DNA of 64,000 nt, from contig NZ_SJJZ01000001.1 of NCBI RefSeq assembly GCF_004331345.1, positions 1,922,001 to 1,986,000 of the forward strand, read 5' to 3'. The translations under genes and the position numbers were made by a program. The stretch is from Kribbella soli (GTDB taxonomy: Bacteria > Actinomycetota > Actinomycetes > Propionibacteriales > Kribbellaceae). This document shows, piece after piece, positions 54,490-62,783 of this stretch. Under the pieces are notes generated by a model, which saw only the letters and a list, made by a program, of their open reading frames with translations, searched no databases and was not told the origin of the DNA. Position 1 is the first letter of the stretch. Each line of letters opens with the position of its first letter.

Positions 54490-55241
54490 TTCGCATCCTC
54501 CGGCAGTACGACGGCCAGCCCGGCGGTCAACCCGCCGTCGACCTTCACGTCCGCTCCTGTCACGAACGACGCGGCCGGGGAGGACAGGAAGTAGATGACC
54601 TCGGCAACCTCTCCCGGGGTCGCGACCCGCCCGAGCGGGTGCGAGCGTCCCCATTCGGCGACCACCTCATCCGTCGTACGGTCGCCGGCGAACTGCGCGG
54701 CCGACGTACGCAACATCGGCGTGTCCACCGACCCCGGGCAGACCGCGTTCACGCGGATCCCGTCCGGGGCGTGATCCACCGCCATCGCCCGTACGAGACT
54801 CAGCAAGGCGCCCTTACCCATCGAGTACGCCGCGACGCCTGTCTGCGCCGCATACGCCTGCACGGACGACACCACGACAACACTGCCGCCGCGCGACATC
54901 CGCGGGACGAACGCCTGGCACGCAAAGAACACGCCCCCGACGTTCACCGCCATCACCTCGTCGTAGACCGAGGCCGGCGTGTCGACAACTGTCCCGTACC
55001 GCTGAACTCCCGCGGCGCAGACGAGCGCGTCCACCGCGCCGACCTCGTCCGCGGCCGCCGCGAGGGCCTCACGGTCGGAGACGTCCACAACCACGCCGGT
55101 CACCTGATCGCCTAGGGCTGACAGCGCGTCCGCGTCCCGGTCCAGGGCTATCACCCGATCTCCGGCGGCGACGAAGCGTTCGACTGCACCTCGTCCGATG
55201 CCGGCGGCACCGCCGGTCACGACGACTGTGCGGCTACTCAT
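54486..55241 (-). CDS. Sugar-type short-chain dehydrogenase
   Basis: 251 aa classical [18 protein letters not shown] at the N-terminus, [11 protein letters not shown], the active site [21 protein letters not shown] (Ser, Tyr, Lys), and [14 protein letters not shown]. It ends with the family pattern [23 protein letters not shown]. In this operon it probably oxidises the imported sugar to its lactone with NAD(P). GAGAGGA precedes the ATG. It overlaps the dehydratase by 4 nt. Confidence 0.92.
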   Translation of the reverse strand: MSSRTVVVTGGAAGIGRGAVERFVAAGDRVIALDRDADALSALGDQVTGVVVDVSDREALAAAADEVGAVDALVCAAGVQRYGTVVDTPASVYDEVMAVNVGGVFFACQAFVPRMSRGGSVVVVSSVQAYAAQTGVAAYSMGKGALLSLVRAMAVDHAPDGIRVNAVCPGSVDTPMLRTSAAQFAGDRTTDEVVAEWGRSHPLGRVATPGEVAEVIYFLSSPAASFVTGADVKVDGGLTAGLAVVLPEDAK

Positions 55242-55251
55242 ATATGTCCTC

Positions 55252-56061
55252 TCAGAACTGGCCCAGGGCGAGGCCCCGGGAGAAGAAGCGTTGGGCGGCG
55301 AGGAAGAGGATGACCGTGGGCAGCGAGACGAGCAGGCCGCCGGCCAGGACGGTCGGAAGCGAGGCCCCGCCGTACGTGCTCTGCAGGCCGGTGAGGGCCG
55401 GCATGATCGGGCGGACGGAGTCGGACTGGCTCAGGGTCAGGCCGAGCAGCAGGTCGTTCCAGACGAAGGTCGCCTGCAGGATGAAGATCGCCGCCAGCGC
55501 CGACCCCGCCATCGGCAGGTAGATGCTGCGGAAGATCCGGAACAACCCGCCGCCGTCGACCACCGCGGCCTCGAACACGCTGCGCGCGATCCCGGTGAAG
55601 AAGTTCCGCATCACGAACGCCGAGAACGGCACGCTGATCGCGGTGTAGACGATGATCATCCCGGTCCGGGTGTCGTACAGCCCGGAGTTCGCGTACCCGG
55701 AGAACAACGGCATCAGGATCATCTGCAGCGGAAAGATCGTCCCGCCGAAGATGAACACGAACCACAGGAAGCCGCGCTTCAACCGCAGTACGACGATCGC
55801 GTACCCGGCCGCCGAGCCGATCAGCACCGCGAGCACCGGCGCGATCACGCTGTACATCGTGGTCGCGACCAACGTGTCCCCGAGTGCTGCCTTGCTCCAC
55901 GCGTCACCGAAGTTTGCGAACAACGAGAACCCGGCCGGCTTCCACACGGTCTTCGCGTCGTACCCGTCGACGGACTTGGACGCGTTCACGACCAGCAGGT
56001 AGACCGGCGCAAGCCAGATCAGGCCCAGTACGACGAGGATTGCGGTCTTAACCTTGCTCAC
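55252..56061 (-). CDS. Sugar ABC importer permease, MalG-type
   Basis: 269 aa, six predicted helices starting VKTAILVVLGLIWLAPVYLLV. The EAA coupling loop is SVFEAAVVDGGGLFRIFRSI near residue 165. It forms the CUT1 channel with the upstream MalF-type permease, whose gene overlaps this start by 14 nt. No ATPase gene is in the operon. Confidence 0.93.
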   Translation of the reverse strand: MSKVKTAILVVLGLIWLAPVYLLVVNASKSVDGYDAKTVWKPAGFSLFANFGDAWSKAALGDTLVATTMYSVIAPVLAVLIGSAAGYAIVVLRLKRGFLWFVFIFGGTIFPLQMILMPLFSGYANSGLYDTRTGMIIVYTAISVPFSAFVMRNFFTGIARSVFEAAVVDGGGLFRIFRSIYLPMAGSALAAIFILQATFVWNDLLLGLTLSQSDSVRPIMPALTGLQSTYGGASLPTVLAGGLLVSLPTVILFLAAQRFFSRGLALGQF

Positions 56062-56935
56062 GCGAATCCCCCAACTGGTAACGGAGGTAGAGGATCGACG
56101 CGGCGAAGGTGACCAGGCTCAGGAACAGCGCGATCGCCGCACCCTGTCCGTAGTCGTTCAGCACGAACGTCTCCTTGTACATGGACAGTGCCAGCGTCTC
56201 GGACGACGTACCCGGGCCGCCTTGCGTCATCACCCACACCACGTCGAACGTCTTCAGGCTGCCGACGATCGAGAGCCCGATGACCACCGTGGTGATCGGC
56301 CGGAGCTGCGGCCAGAGGTGGTGACGGAACAGGCTGAGCCCCTCCGCGCCGTCCAGCCTCGCAGCCTCCAGAGGCTCAGCAGGGATCGACTGCAGGCCGA
56401 CCACGAACAGCAGCGCGTTCACGCCGGCCGCCTGCCAGGTGACCGCCACGATCATCATCAGCGTGTTGCCGGGACCTGCCTGCAGCCAACCGGTGTGGGC
56501 ACCCGGGAGCCCGAAGAACCCGAGTGCCTGACCCAGTGCGCCGTCCGGCTGCAGTACGAAGCCCCAGATGACACCAACGGCCACACCGGAGATCGCGTAC
56601 GGCAGCAGGAACGGCAGCCGCAGCCACGTGCCCCACTTGTGCCCGTAGGTCAGTACGGCGACCAGCAGGCCGAGCGCCACGGGCAGGGTCACCATGCCGA
56701 CCACCCACAGCAGTGTGTTGACCAGTGCCCCGATCAGATCGGGGTCGCTGAACATCGCCTTGTAGTTGGCCAGCCCGGACCACACCGGTGACGCGAGCCC
56801 GTCGTAGTCGGTGAAGCTGACGTACGTCGTCCACAGGAACGGCAGGTACAGCAGGAGTGCGACGACCGCTACAGCTGGTAGGCCGAACAGGGGCGCCTTT
56901 CGCGCCCCCGTCCGGTCAAGGGCCTGATTGCTCAC
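56048..56935 (-). CDS. Sugar ABC importer permease, MalF-type
   Basis: 295 aa. After a short tail (ARKAPLFG) six helices begin with LPAVAVVALLLYLPFLWTTY. The EAA loop is EPLEAARLDGAEGLSLFRHHLW near residue 190. It works with the MalG-type permease and the binding protein encoded immediately upstream (4-nt overlap). Like the first importer in the window it lacks an ATPase partner. Confidence 0.93.
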   Translation of the reverse strand: MSNQALDRTGARKAPLFGLPAVAVVALLLYLPFLWTTYVSFTDYDGLASPVWSGLANYKAMFSDPDLIGALVNTLLWVVGMVTLPVALGLLVAVLTYGHKWGTWLRLPFLLPYAISGVAVGVIWGFVLQPDGALGQALGFFGLPGAHTGWLQAGPGNTLMMIVAVTWQAAGVNALLFVVGLQSIPAEPLEAARLDGAEGLSLFRHHLWPQLRPITTVVIGLSIVGSLKTFDVVWVMTQGGPGTSSETLALSMYKETFVLNDYGQGAAIALFLSLVTFAASILYLRYQLGDSREQG

Positions 56936-58218
56936 TTCTGCTTGGCCCAGTACGCGTCCGCCTCGGCCTGGATCTTCTGCAGGCCCGGCATCGGGTCACC
57001 CGGCTTGGTCACGAACGCGCCGAACACCTCGAGTGCCTTGTTCGCAACCGGTACGGGCGTCGCCTCGAACCACCGGTTGATCAGTCGGTACCCGTCACCG
57101 CCGACGTCCTTGTTCAGCTTCGCCAGCCCCGGGTCCTTGACCTCGGCCTTCGGGTTGAACGACAGGTCGCCGCGGGAGTTCGCCCACGCGGTCTGCGCCT
57201 GCGGCGTGACCCACCAGTCGGTCCACTTCTTCACCGTCGACGCATGGTCACTGGCCGCGGCCGAGCAGACCGGTCCGGTCTCGAAGATCATCGACGTCTT
57301 CGGCAGGTCCGGGTTCACGTTCGGGATCACGAAGAAGTCGTAGTCGGTACCGGCCTTCATCTTCAGCGTGTTCAGGTTGCCGCTGAACCAGGTGCCGAAG
57401 TTGATCATCGCGACGTCGCCGTTCTTCAGCTGCGCCTGCGGCTCGGTCTTCGAGCCCGGGTCACTGAAGTACCCGGCGTCGATCATCTTCTTCCACTCGT
57501 TCATCACCTCGACCACACCCGGGTCGGTGTACTTTGCCTTACCGGCGGCGAGCGCGTCGTACAGGTCCGGGTCCTTGCCGGCCAGCAGCGTCTCGAACCA
57601 GACGAACGAGAACAGGATGTTGGTCTGGTAGAACGGCTTCACGCCGGCGGCCTTGACCTTGTCCGCCACCTGGGTCAGCTCGGCCCAGGTCTTCGGGGTC
57701 TGCGTGATGCCGGCCTTCTTGAAGACGGCCTTGTTGTAGTACATCACCCAGTAGCCGGCGTTCAGCGGGACGCAGTACTGCTTGTCGCCGTACGTGAAGT
57801 ACTGCTTGAGCTGCTCGGGGATGTTGCCGTCAGCAATCGCCTTGGTCCACTGGTCCGTGGTCTCGGCAACGAGCTTCTGGTCCACCAGGTCCTGAAGTTC
57901 CTTGCCGGTGTGCCACGTGAACAGGTCCGCCTTCTCCTTGGTCCGGAACGAGGACCGGATGAACGCGGTGTACGTGTTCGAGTCGGAGTACCCGACCGGC
58001 TCCATACCGACGCCGATGTCCTTCTTGCTGGCCGCCCCGACCTGGGTGAACGCGTCCTTCCAGCCACCCTTGTCGTTGTAGAACTTCAGCGAGTCGACCG
58101 GCTTGTCCTCACCCTTGGCCGGCCCTGCCGTGCCGCCACCGCCTCCACAGGCGGAGAGTGCGAGCGCGCCGGCGATCACCAGGGCAGCCAGCGCCTTGCG
58201 GTTGGTGTTGCGTTGCAT
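56932..58218 (-). CDS. Sugar-binding lipoprotein of a CUT1 importer
   Basis: 428 aa. Lipoprotein signal: basic start QRNTNRKALAALVIAGALALSACGG, lipobox ALSAC. The mature part is of the family-1 solute-binding type with VDSLKFYNDKGGWKDAFTQV, then STYxxF-like DSNTYTAFIRSSF and FDVVWVMTQ-like helices. GGAAGG upstream of the ATG. It captures the sugar or oligosaccharide that the locus breaks down. It is distant enough from the first binding protein in the window to have a different specificity. Confidence 0.9.
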   Translation of the reverse strand: MQRNTNRKALAALVIAGALALSACGGGGGTAGPAKGEDKPVDSLKFYNDKGGWKDAFTQVGAASKKDIGVGMEPVGYSDSNTYTAFIRSSFRTKEKADLFTWHTGKELQDLVDQKLVAETTDQWTKAIADGNIPEQLKQYFTYGDKQYCVPLNAGYWVMYYNKAVFKKAGITQTPKTWAELTQVADKVKAAGVKPFYQTNILFSFVWFETLLAGKDPDLYDALAAGKAKYTDPGVVEVMNEWKKMIDAGYFSDPGSKTEPQAQLKNGDVAMINFGTWFSGNLNTLKMKAGTDYDFFVIPNVNPDLPKTSMIFETGPVCSAAASDHASTVKKWTDWWVTPQAQTAWANSRGDLSFNPKAEVKDPGLAKLNKDVGGDGYRLINRWFEATPVPVANKALEVFGAFVTKPGDPMPGLQKIQAEADAYWAKQK

Positions 58219-58236
58219 GTGATGCGTCCTTCCAGC

Positions 58237-58944
58237 TCAGGGATGCTGAAGTCGTTCGTTGATGACGGCCAGTACGCCGTCCAGGTGCTCGCGGGTGAGC
58301 AGTTCGGCCAGGTCCGCGTCGCCGGACCGGACCGCGTCGTAGATCGCGCGGTGCTCGTCCAGGTCCGCCTGCCGGTCACCGTGGATGTGCAGGATCTCCA
58401 GCTGCTCCCGGACGTTCACGACCGTGACCGACTCGACCACCTCGGCGAGCGTCGCGTTCCCGGACGCCTGGGCCAGTGAGCGGTGGAAGTCCATGTTCAC
58501 TTCGGCCAGTTGCGCATGGTCGCCGGAAGCGATCAGCTCGGCCGCAGCGTCCAGGTCCTTGGCCATCTGCTCCAGCGCGACCTCTGCACGCGTCTGTGCC
58601 GCCAGTGCGGCAACGGGCGGCTCGATGAGGGCACGTGCCTGCAGAAGCTCCACCAACCGGTCCGGACTCGGTGCCAGCGCGAGGGGGTTGGCTAGAACCA
58701 GCCGGCCGACGTTCGGACCGACGTACACACCGGAACCGTGCCGGAGCTCGACAGCTCCGGTTGCCTCCAGTCGGCGCAGCGCCTCCCGGACAGTGGGTAC
58801 GGCGACCTTGAACCGCTCCGCCAGCGACCGCACGGCCTCGAACTGATCACCCGGCGCCAGCTTCCGCTCCGCAATCAGGGCGAGCATCGACGTCGCCAGA
58901 TCGTCCAGCAGACTCCGCCGTACGACGCCTCCCGTGGCGCTCAC
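58237..58944 (-). CDS. GntR-family regulator, FCD subfamily
   Basis: 235 aa. GTG 58944 overlaps the stop of the secreted protein gene (GTGA). The winged helix is seen as PGDQFEAVRSLAERFKVAVPTVREALRRLEATGAVELRHGSG. The C-terminal FCD domain has AEVNMDFHRSLAQASGN and DLDEHRAIYDAVRSGD, with the expected His metal ligands. Being second in the operon, it most likely represses from the palindrome at 60048-60076, and a sugar-derived acid would release it (inference). Confidence 0.93.
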   Translation of the reverse strand: MSATGGVVRRSLLDDLATSMLALIAERKLAPGDQFEAVRSLAERFKVAVPTVREALRRLEATGAVELRHGSGVYVGPNVGRLVLANPLALAPSPDRLVELLQARALIEPPVAALAAQTRAEVALEQMAKDLDAAAELIASGDHAQLAEVNMDFHRSLAQASGNATLAEVVESVTVVNVREQLEILHIHGDRQADLDEHRAIYDAVRSGDADLAELLTREHLDGVLAVINERLQHP

Positions 58945-60047
58945 TTGGCCGCCGCCAGCGTGACCGAGACGAACCGCGGTCGGTAGATGCTCACGTCGCC
59001 GTACAGCTCGTCGCTGACCAGGCTGTTGACGTTGTAGCTCACCAGCAGCGAGGTACCGCGGCGCAGGTCCGGGTGGTCGTGGGAGTTGTACGTGATGATG
59101 TTCCCGCCCGTCTCGGGTGTCTGGTACAGCTCCACCGGCTTCACCCACGGACCTGTCGGCGAGCAGGAGAAGTACCCGAGGACGCGCTTGCTGAACAGCT
59201 CGTTGGTGTCGTGCGTGACCAGGAGGTAGCCGTCGCTCCAGCGGGTCACACTGTGCTCGTTGGCGACACCCTGGAGCACACGAGCGGAGGCGGTCTCGTC
59301 ACTGGACCAGCCCGAGCCGGTCCAGTACTCCCACGACTTCGTGGTCAGGTCGTCGCCACGAACCCGTGCCACGTGCTGGTACTTCGCTGCGCCCAGGTCC
59401 TCGACGCCGTAGACGTACGTGTACCCGCGGTCGCGCAGCAGCCAGCCGGACCACTGCACGTTCGCACCCGACGGAATGGGAGTGAGGCTCTTCAGCTTGA
59501 ACGTGGTGCTGTCGAACCGAGCCAGGTAGTTGCTGGCCCAGCGCCAGTCCCACTGGCCCGTCCCGGTCTTCTCGAAGCGCAGCGCGACCACGTCGAGGTC
59601 ACGGCCGGCGTGGCTGGTCTGCGCTGCCCCGAACCAGTACCAGCCGTTGGACGGCGGCGGAACGAGAGCCGTCGGGTTGGTCGCCGTACCGCCGGTGACC
59701 GTCTTCAGCTTCGTGCCCTGCTGGATCACGAACGAGTTGTTGATGAACGGCGTCGTGGTCGGACGAGAGCCGTCCGGGTTCACCGGGCCGAGGAACGTGT
59801 CCGAGAAGACCCACGCCGTACGTCCGCCGGGGAGCGGCACGGAGTAGGTGCTGTCCGCACCCGTCCAGCCCTTCCCGGTGTCGCTGTAGGCGTTGAGCAA
59901 CCCCTCGGGCGCGGCATGTGGAGTCGCCTGAGCGGTCCAGTCCGTCTGGACGGCAGCACAGGTGGAAGCGGCCGCAGGGACCGCGGGCACGCTCAGGCCC
60001 GCAGCCGTCAGGGACAACGCGAGAAGTACCCCAATGCGTCGTGACAT
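58941..60047 (-). CDS. Secreted five-bladed-propeller-like protein (DUF4185/DUF5005-like)
   Basis: 368 aa with a signal peptide (RIGVLLALSLTAAGLSVPAV, cleavage near AAA-STC). Beta-propeller-like repeats follow: LLNAYSDTGKGWTGADSTYS, TAWVFSDTFLGPVNPDGS, DGYLLVTHDTNELFSKRVLG and SPTGPWVKPVELYQTPETGG. This pattern occurs in DUF4185/DUF5005-type proteins related to glycosidase propellers. It would act outside the cell on the polymer whose products the operon imports. It is the first gene of the sugar-acid operon, with no ribosome binding site. Confidence 0.82.
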   Translation of the reverse strand: MSRRIGVLLALSLTAAGLSVPAVPAAASTCAAVQTDWTAQATPHAAPEGLLNAYSDTGKGWTGADSTYSVPLPGGRTAWVFSDTFLGPVNPDGSRPTTTPFINNSFVIQQGTKLKTVTGGTATNPTALVPPPSNGWYWFGAAQTSHAGRDLDVVALRFEKTGTGQWDWRWASNYLARFDSTTFKLKSLTPIPSGANVQWSGWLLRDRGYTYVYGVEDLGAAKYQHVARVRGDDLTTKSWEYWTGSGWSSDETASARVLQGVANEHSVTRWSDGYLLVTHDTNELFSKRVLGYFSCSPTGPWVKPVELYQTPETGGNIITYNSHDHPDLRRGTSLLVSYNVNSLVSDELYGDVSIYRPRFVSVTLAAAK

Positions 60048-60084
60048 GAAAATGATCAGATCACTTGGTCATTTTCGCTGTCAA
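60048..60084 (-). promoter_or_regulatory. Leaderless promoter with GntR-type operator
   Basis: Minus-strand TTGACA (60084-60079), 18-nt spacer, TCTGAT (60060-60055), then exactly 7 nt to ATG 60047. The inverted repeat GAAAATGATCA (60048-60058) with TGGTCATTTTC (60066-60076), 10 of 11 matching, fills the promoter. Confidence 0.72.
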
Positions 60085-60150
60085 GAGTCAGGGACGGATC
60101 AGGGCGCGTACGGACAGTGGTGTTACCCGTCGGATGGGAGGATCGAGGGC

Positions 60151-60537
60151 ATGAAGAACTTGATCATCAGGTTGCTGGTCAACGCGGTCGCGCTGGCGGC
60201 GGCGAGCTGGCTCGTCTCCGGAATCACCCTGCAGGGCGCGACCACCGGCAAGCGCGTGCTGACGCTGCTGGTCGTGGCCGCGATCTTCGGTGTCGTGAAC
60301 GCGATCGTGAAGCCCGTGGTGAAGCTGCTGTCGTTCCCGCTGCTGATCCTCACCCTGGGTCTGCTGACCTTCGTGATCAACGCGGCGATGCTGCTGCTGA
60401 CGTCCTGGATCACCGGCAAGCTCGACGTCCAGTTCCACGTCGACGGCTTCTGGTCCGCGCTCTTCGGCGCCCTGATCATCAGCGTCGTCGGCATGATCCT
60501 GAACGCCGTCCTCCCGGAGAAGGCCGAAGTCCATTAG
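60151..60537 (+). CDS. Four-helix membrane protein of the phage-holin family IV type
   Basis: 128 aa. ATG 60151 is preceded by GGGAGGATCGAGGGC. Four hydrophobic helices (residues about 4-21, 28-50, 53-75 and 95-118) with KPVVKLLSFPLLILTLGLLTFVINA are typical of the PF04020-type family. Despite the family name it is common in bacterial chromosomes without phages. Function is unknown. It is 13 nt upstream of the phosphatase gene and may be in its transcript. Confidence 0.85.
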   Translation: MKNLIIRLLVNAVALAAASWLVSGITLQGATTGKRVLTLLVVAAIFGVVNAIVKPVVKLLSFPLLILTLGLLTFVINAAMLLLTSWITGKLDVQFHVDGFWSALFGALIISVVGMILNAVLPEKAEVH

Positions 60538-60550
60538 GGCATGGCTGCCG

Positions 60551-60976
60551 ATGCCCTCAGTGCACGTCGAGATCGTCTGCACGGGGAACATCTGCCGGTC
60601 GCCGATGGGCGAGGTGGTGCTGCGCGCCAAGCTCGCCGAGGCCGGCCTCGACGACGTCGAGGTGACCAGCTCGGGCACCGGCGGCTGGCACGTCGGCGAC
60701 CGGATGGACCCGCGCGCCGCGGCCGCACTGCGACGGCGCGGGTACGACGGCAGCGCACATCGGGCCCGTCGGTTCGAGCGCGCCTGGGACCGGGACCTCA
60801 TCCTCGCGATGGACTCGGGGCACCTCGCGGAACTGAGCGGTACCGAGGCGCAGTTGTTCGCGCGCGACGACGTACCCGATCCGTACTACGGCGCGGACGA
60901 AGGCTTCGACGACGTCCTCGCACAGATCGAGAAGGCGGCCGACCAGTGGGTCGACCGCCTCCGAGATCAGGCCTGA
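60551..60976 (+). CDS. Low-molecular-weight protein-tyrosine phosphatase
   Basis: 141 aa from ATG 60551 (GTG 60560 possible). The phosphatase P-loop CTGNICRSP (C-x5-R-S) lies near residue 10, and the general-acid loop is DVPDPYYGADEGFDD near residue 112. It dephosphorylates phosphotyrosine in proteins or low-molecular-weight arylphosphates in the cytoplasm. Its 3' end overlaps the convergent phosphofructokinase gene by 10 nt. Partner kinase is not in the window. Confidence 0.93.
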   Translation: MPSVHVEIVCTGNICRSPMGEVVLRAKLAEAGLDDVEVTSSGTGGWHVGDRMDPRAAAALRRRGYDGSAHRARRFERAWDRDLILAMDSGHLAELSGTEAQLFARDDVPDPYYGADEGFDDVLAQIEKAADQWVDRLRDQA

Positions 60977-62178
60977 CCGATCTCCGACTTCAGCGTCACG
61001 AACCAGTCGGCGGCCGGGTCGAACTCCTTGCCGCCGGCGATCCGCGGGAACTCGATCGCGCGCAGCTCGTCGCCGCGGTCCTCGTCGTGGCCGACGACGC
61101 CGGACTCACCGCGCAGCGCCGCGTCGACCGCGTAGTCGGTGCACTCCTTGATCAGCGCGAGGTCGCGGTCGTTGGCCGCGGCCGAGCGGCTGAAGTACCC
61201 GCTCTTCTGCACCATCGTCTTCTCCGCACCGATCCGCTCGGCGAACTGCTTCGCGAACCAGGCCCCCGGGTTGATGGTGTCCAGCTTGACGTGCCCGAAC
61301 GGGTCCCGGCCGACCTCCTCGCCGCGGGCCTCCATCTCGGCCACGATCGACGGTACGCCGGCACCCTCGGACAGAAAGATGTTGACGCAGTCCTCCTCGT
61401 CCATGACCTTCCGCAGCCGCTCCGCCTCGGCGTCCAGGTCGATCGTTGCCTCCGGCACGTACACGGCGTGCACCGACCAGCCGGCCTTGTCCAGGCCGAT
61501 CCCCGGGTTCCACTCCTGCTCGTCGACCCACTGCTGGTACGCCTGAGCCGTTGCCGCGGTCAACCAGCCACAGTTCCGCCCCATGACCTCGTGGACGATC
61601 AGCATCCGCGGGTTCGAGGTGTGCTCGGCGATGATGTTGCGGGCGAACAGCGCGCCCTGCTCGGCGGCGGTCCACGCGCCCAGGCTCTGCCGGATCGGAA
61701 TCACGTCGTTGTCGATGGTCTTCGGCAGGCCGACCACGGTCAGGTCGTAGTCGTGCTCGTGCAGGTACGCCGCGAGGTCGGCGGCGGTGGTGTTGGTGTC
61801 GTCACCGCCGATGGTGTGCAGTACGTCGACACCGTCCGCGACGAGCCGCTCGGCCGCGACCTGGAGGGCGTTCTGCCCGTCCTGGATCAGGCCGCGCTTG
61901 ACCAGGTCGGCGGTGTTGGTCAGCTTCACCCGGCTGTTGCCGATCGGGCTGCCGCCGAACTTGTGCAGCACGGACGCCTGCTCCCGCACCTCCGGCGTCA
62001 CGGTCAGGAACCGGCCGCTGAGCAGGCCGTGGTACCCGTTCAGGTAGGCGATGATCTCCACGTCGGGCGCCACGTCGGTGTAGCGCTCGATCAGCCCGCC
62101 GACGGCGGACGACAGGCAGGGCGCGAGCCCGCCGGCGGTGAGCAGGGCAACTCTGCGGACAGACTTGTCGGCAGCCAT
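60967..62178 (-). CDS. pfp: Pyrophosphate-dependent phosphofructokinase
   Basis: 403 aa. GGAAGG upstream of the ATG. N-terminal VALLTAGGLAPCLSSAVGGL; the phosphate-donor site reads TIGGDDTNTTA, with the Asp typical of PPi-using rather than ATP-using enzymes; PKTIDNDV and VHEVMGRNCGWL are the fructose-6-phosphate contacts. It interconverts fructose-6-phosphate and fructose-1,6-bisphosphate with PPi/Pi, reversibly. The C-terminal extension (ALRGESGVVGHDEDRGDELR) is usual for this group. Confidence 0.93.
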   Translation of the reverse strand: MAADKSVRRVALLTAGGLAPCLSSAVGGLIERYTDVAPDVEIIAYLNGYHGLLSGRFLTVTPEVREQASVLHKFGGSPIGNSRVKLTNTADLVKRGLIQDGQNALQVAAERLVADGVDVLHTIGGDDTNTTAADLAAYLHEHDYDLTVVGLPKTIDNDVIPIRQSLGAWTAAEQGALFARNIIAEHTSNPRMLIVHEVMGRNCGWLTAATAQAYQQWVDEQEWNPGIGLDKAGWSVHAVYVPEATIDLDAEAERLRKVMDEEDCVNIFLSEGAGVPSIVAEMEARGEEVGRDPFGHVKLDTINPGAWFAKQFAERIGAEKTMVQKSGYFSRSAAANDRDLALIKECTDYAVDAALRGESGVVGHDEDRGDELRAIEFPRIAGGKEFDPAADWFVTLKSEIGQA

Positions 62179-62252
62179 GAGCCAGGGTCCTTCCCGGAGA
62201 CGAAATCGCCACCAGACTAGTGATGCAGACCACTCTCAGCGGTGGTTGGGGT

Positions 62253-62720
62253 TCATCCTGCGGACAGCGGCACACTGCGGGGCGGCACCGGGGTGGAGAC
62301 GACGAACGAACTGGTGGTCTGGCCGTGCACCAGGAACTTGTCCAGCACGTCCTCCAGGGCGGCGATCTCGGCGACCTGGACGCGCATCAGGAAGCAGTCC
62401 TCGCCGGAGATCCGGTGGCACTCGACGACCTCCGGCGTACGGCCGGCCAGCTCGATGATCTTCGGGATCTGGTTGGGGCCGGGGCGCAGCCGCACCCAGG
62501 CGGCGACCGGACGGCCGAGTGCGGCCGGGTCGATGTCGATGCGGTACCCACGGATCACGCCGGACTCCTCCAGCCGCGCGACCCGCTCGCGCACCGTCGG
62601 CGTCGACACACCCAGCCGGCGGGCGAGCTCGGTGGTCCGTAACCGGGGATCGGCGCTCAACGCGTCCAGGATTCGAGTATTGAGGTCATCCAGCACAGGA
62701 CTTCTCGTTTCGGTAAGCAA
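62253..62720 (-). CDS. Lrp/AsnC-family regulator
   Basis: 155 aa. TTG at 62720 is supported by GGAGG 5 nt upstream. The N-terminal helix-turn-helix (DDLNTRILDALSADPRLRTTELARRLGVSTPTVRERVARLEESG) is followed by the RAM ligand domain with VRLRPGPNQIPKIIELAGRTPEV. It is divergent from an EamA exporter and most likely controls that gene in response to an amino acid, as is common for this pair (inference). Confidence 0.93.
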   Translation of the reverse strand: MLTETRSPVLDDLNTRILDALSADPRLRTTELARRLGVSTPTVRERVARLEESGVIRGYRIDIDPAALGRPVAAWVRLRPGPNQIPKIIELAGRTPEVVECHRISGEDCFLMRVQVAEIAALEDVLDKFLVHGQTTSSFVVSTPVPPRSVPLSAG

Positions 62721-62770
62721 AACCGCCTCCTAGGCTCCGATCCGCCATGGATCCTCGCAGAACTCATTCC

Positions 62771-62783
62771 TACTCTAGTGAGA
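62771..62783 (+). promoter_or_regulatory. Leaderless -10 of the EamA gene
   Basis: TACTCT (62771-62776) is followed by 7 nt and GTG 62784, with no ribosome binding site. GTG 62778 would be too close to the -10 to be the first codon of the message. Confidence 0.5.

Noticed and set aside
60151..60537. Holin-family annotation as a sign of a prophage
   Set aside because: The family is common in ordinary chromosomes, and no other phage gene lies nearby.
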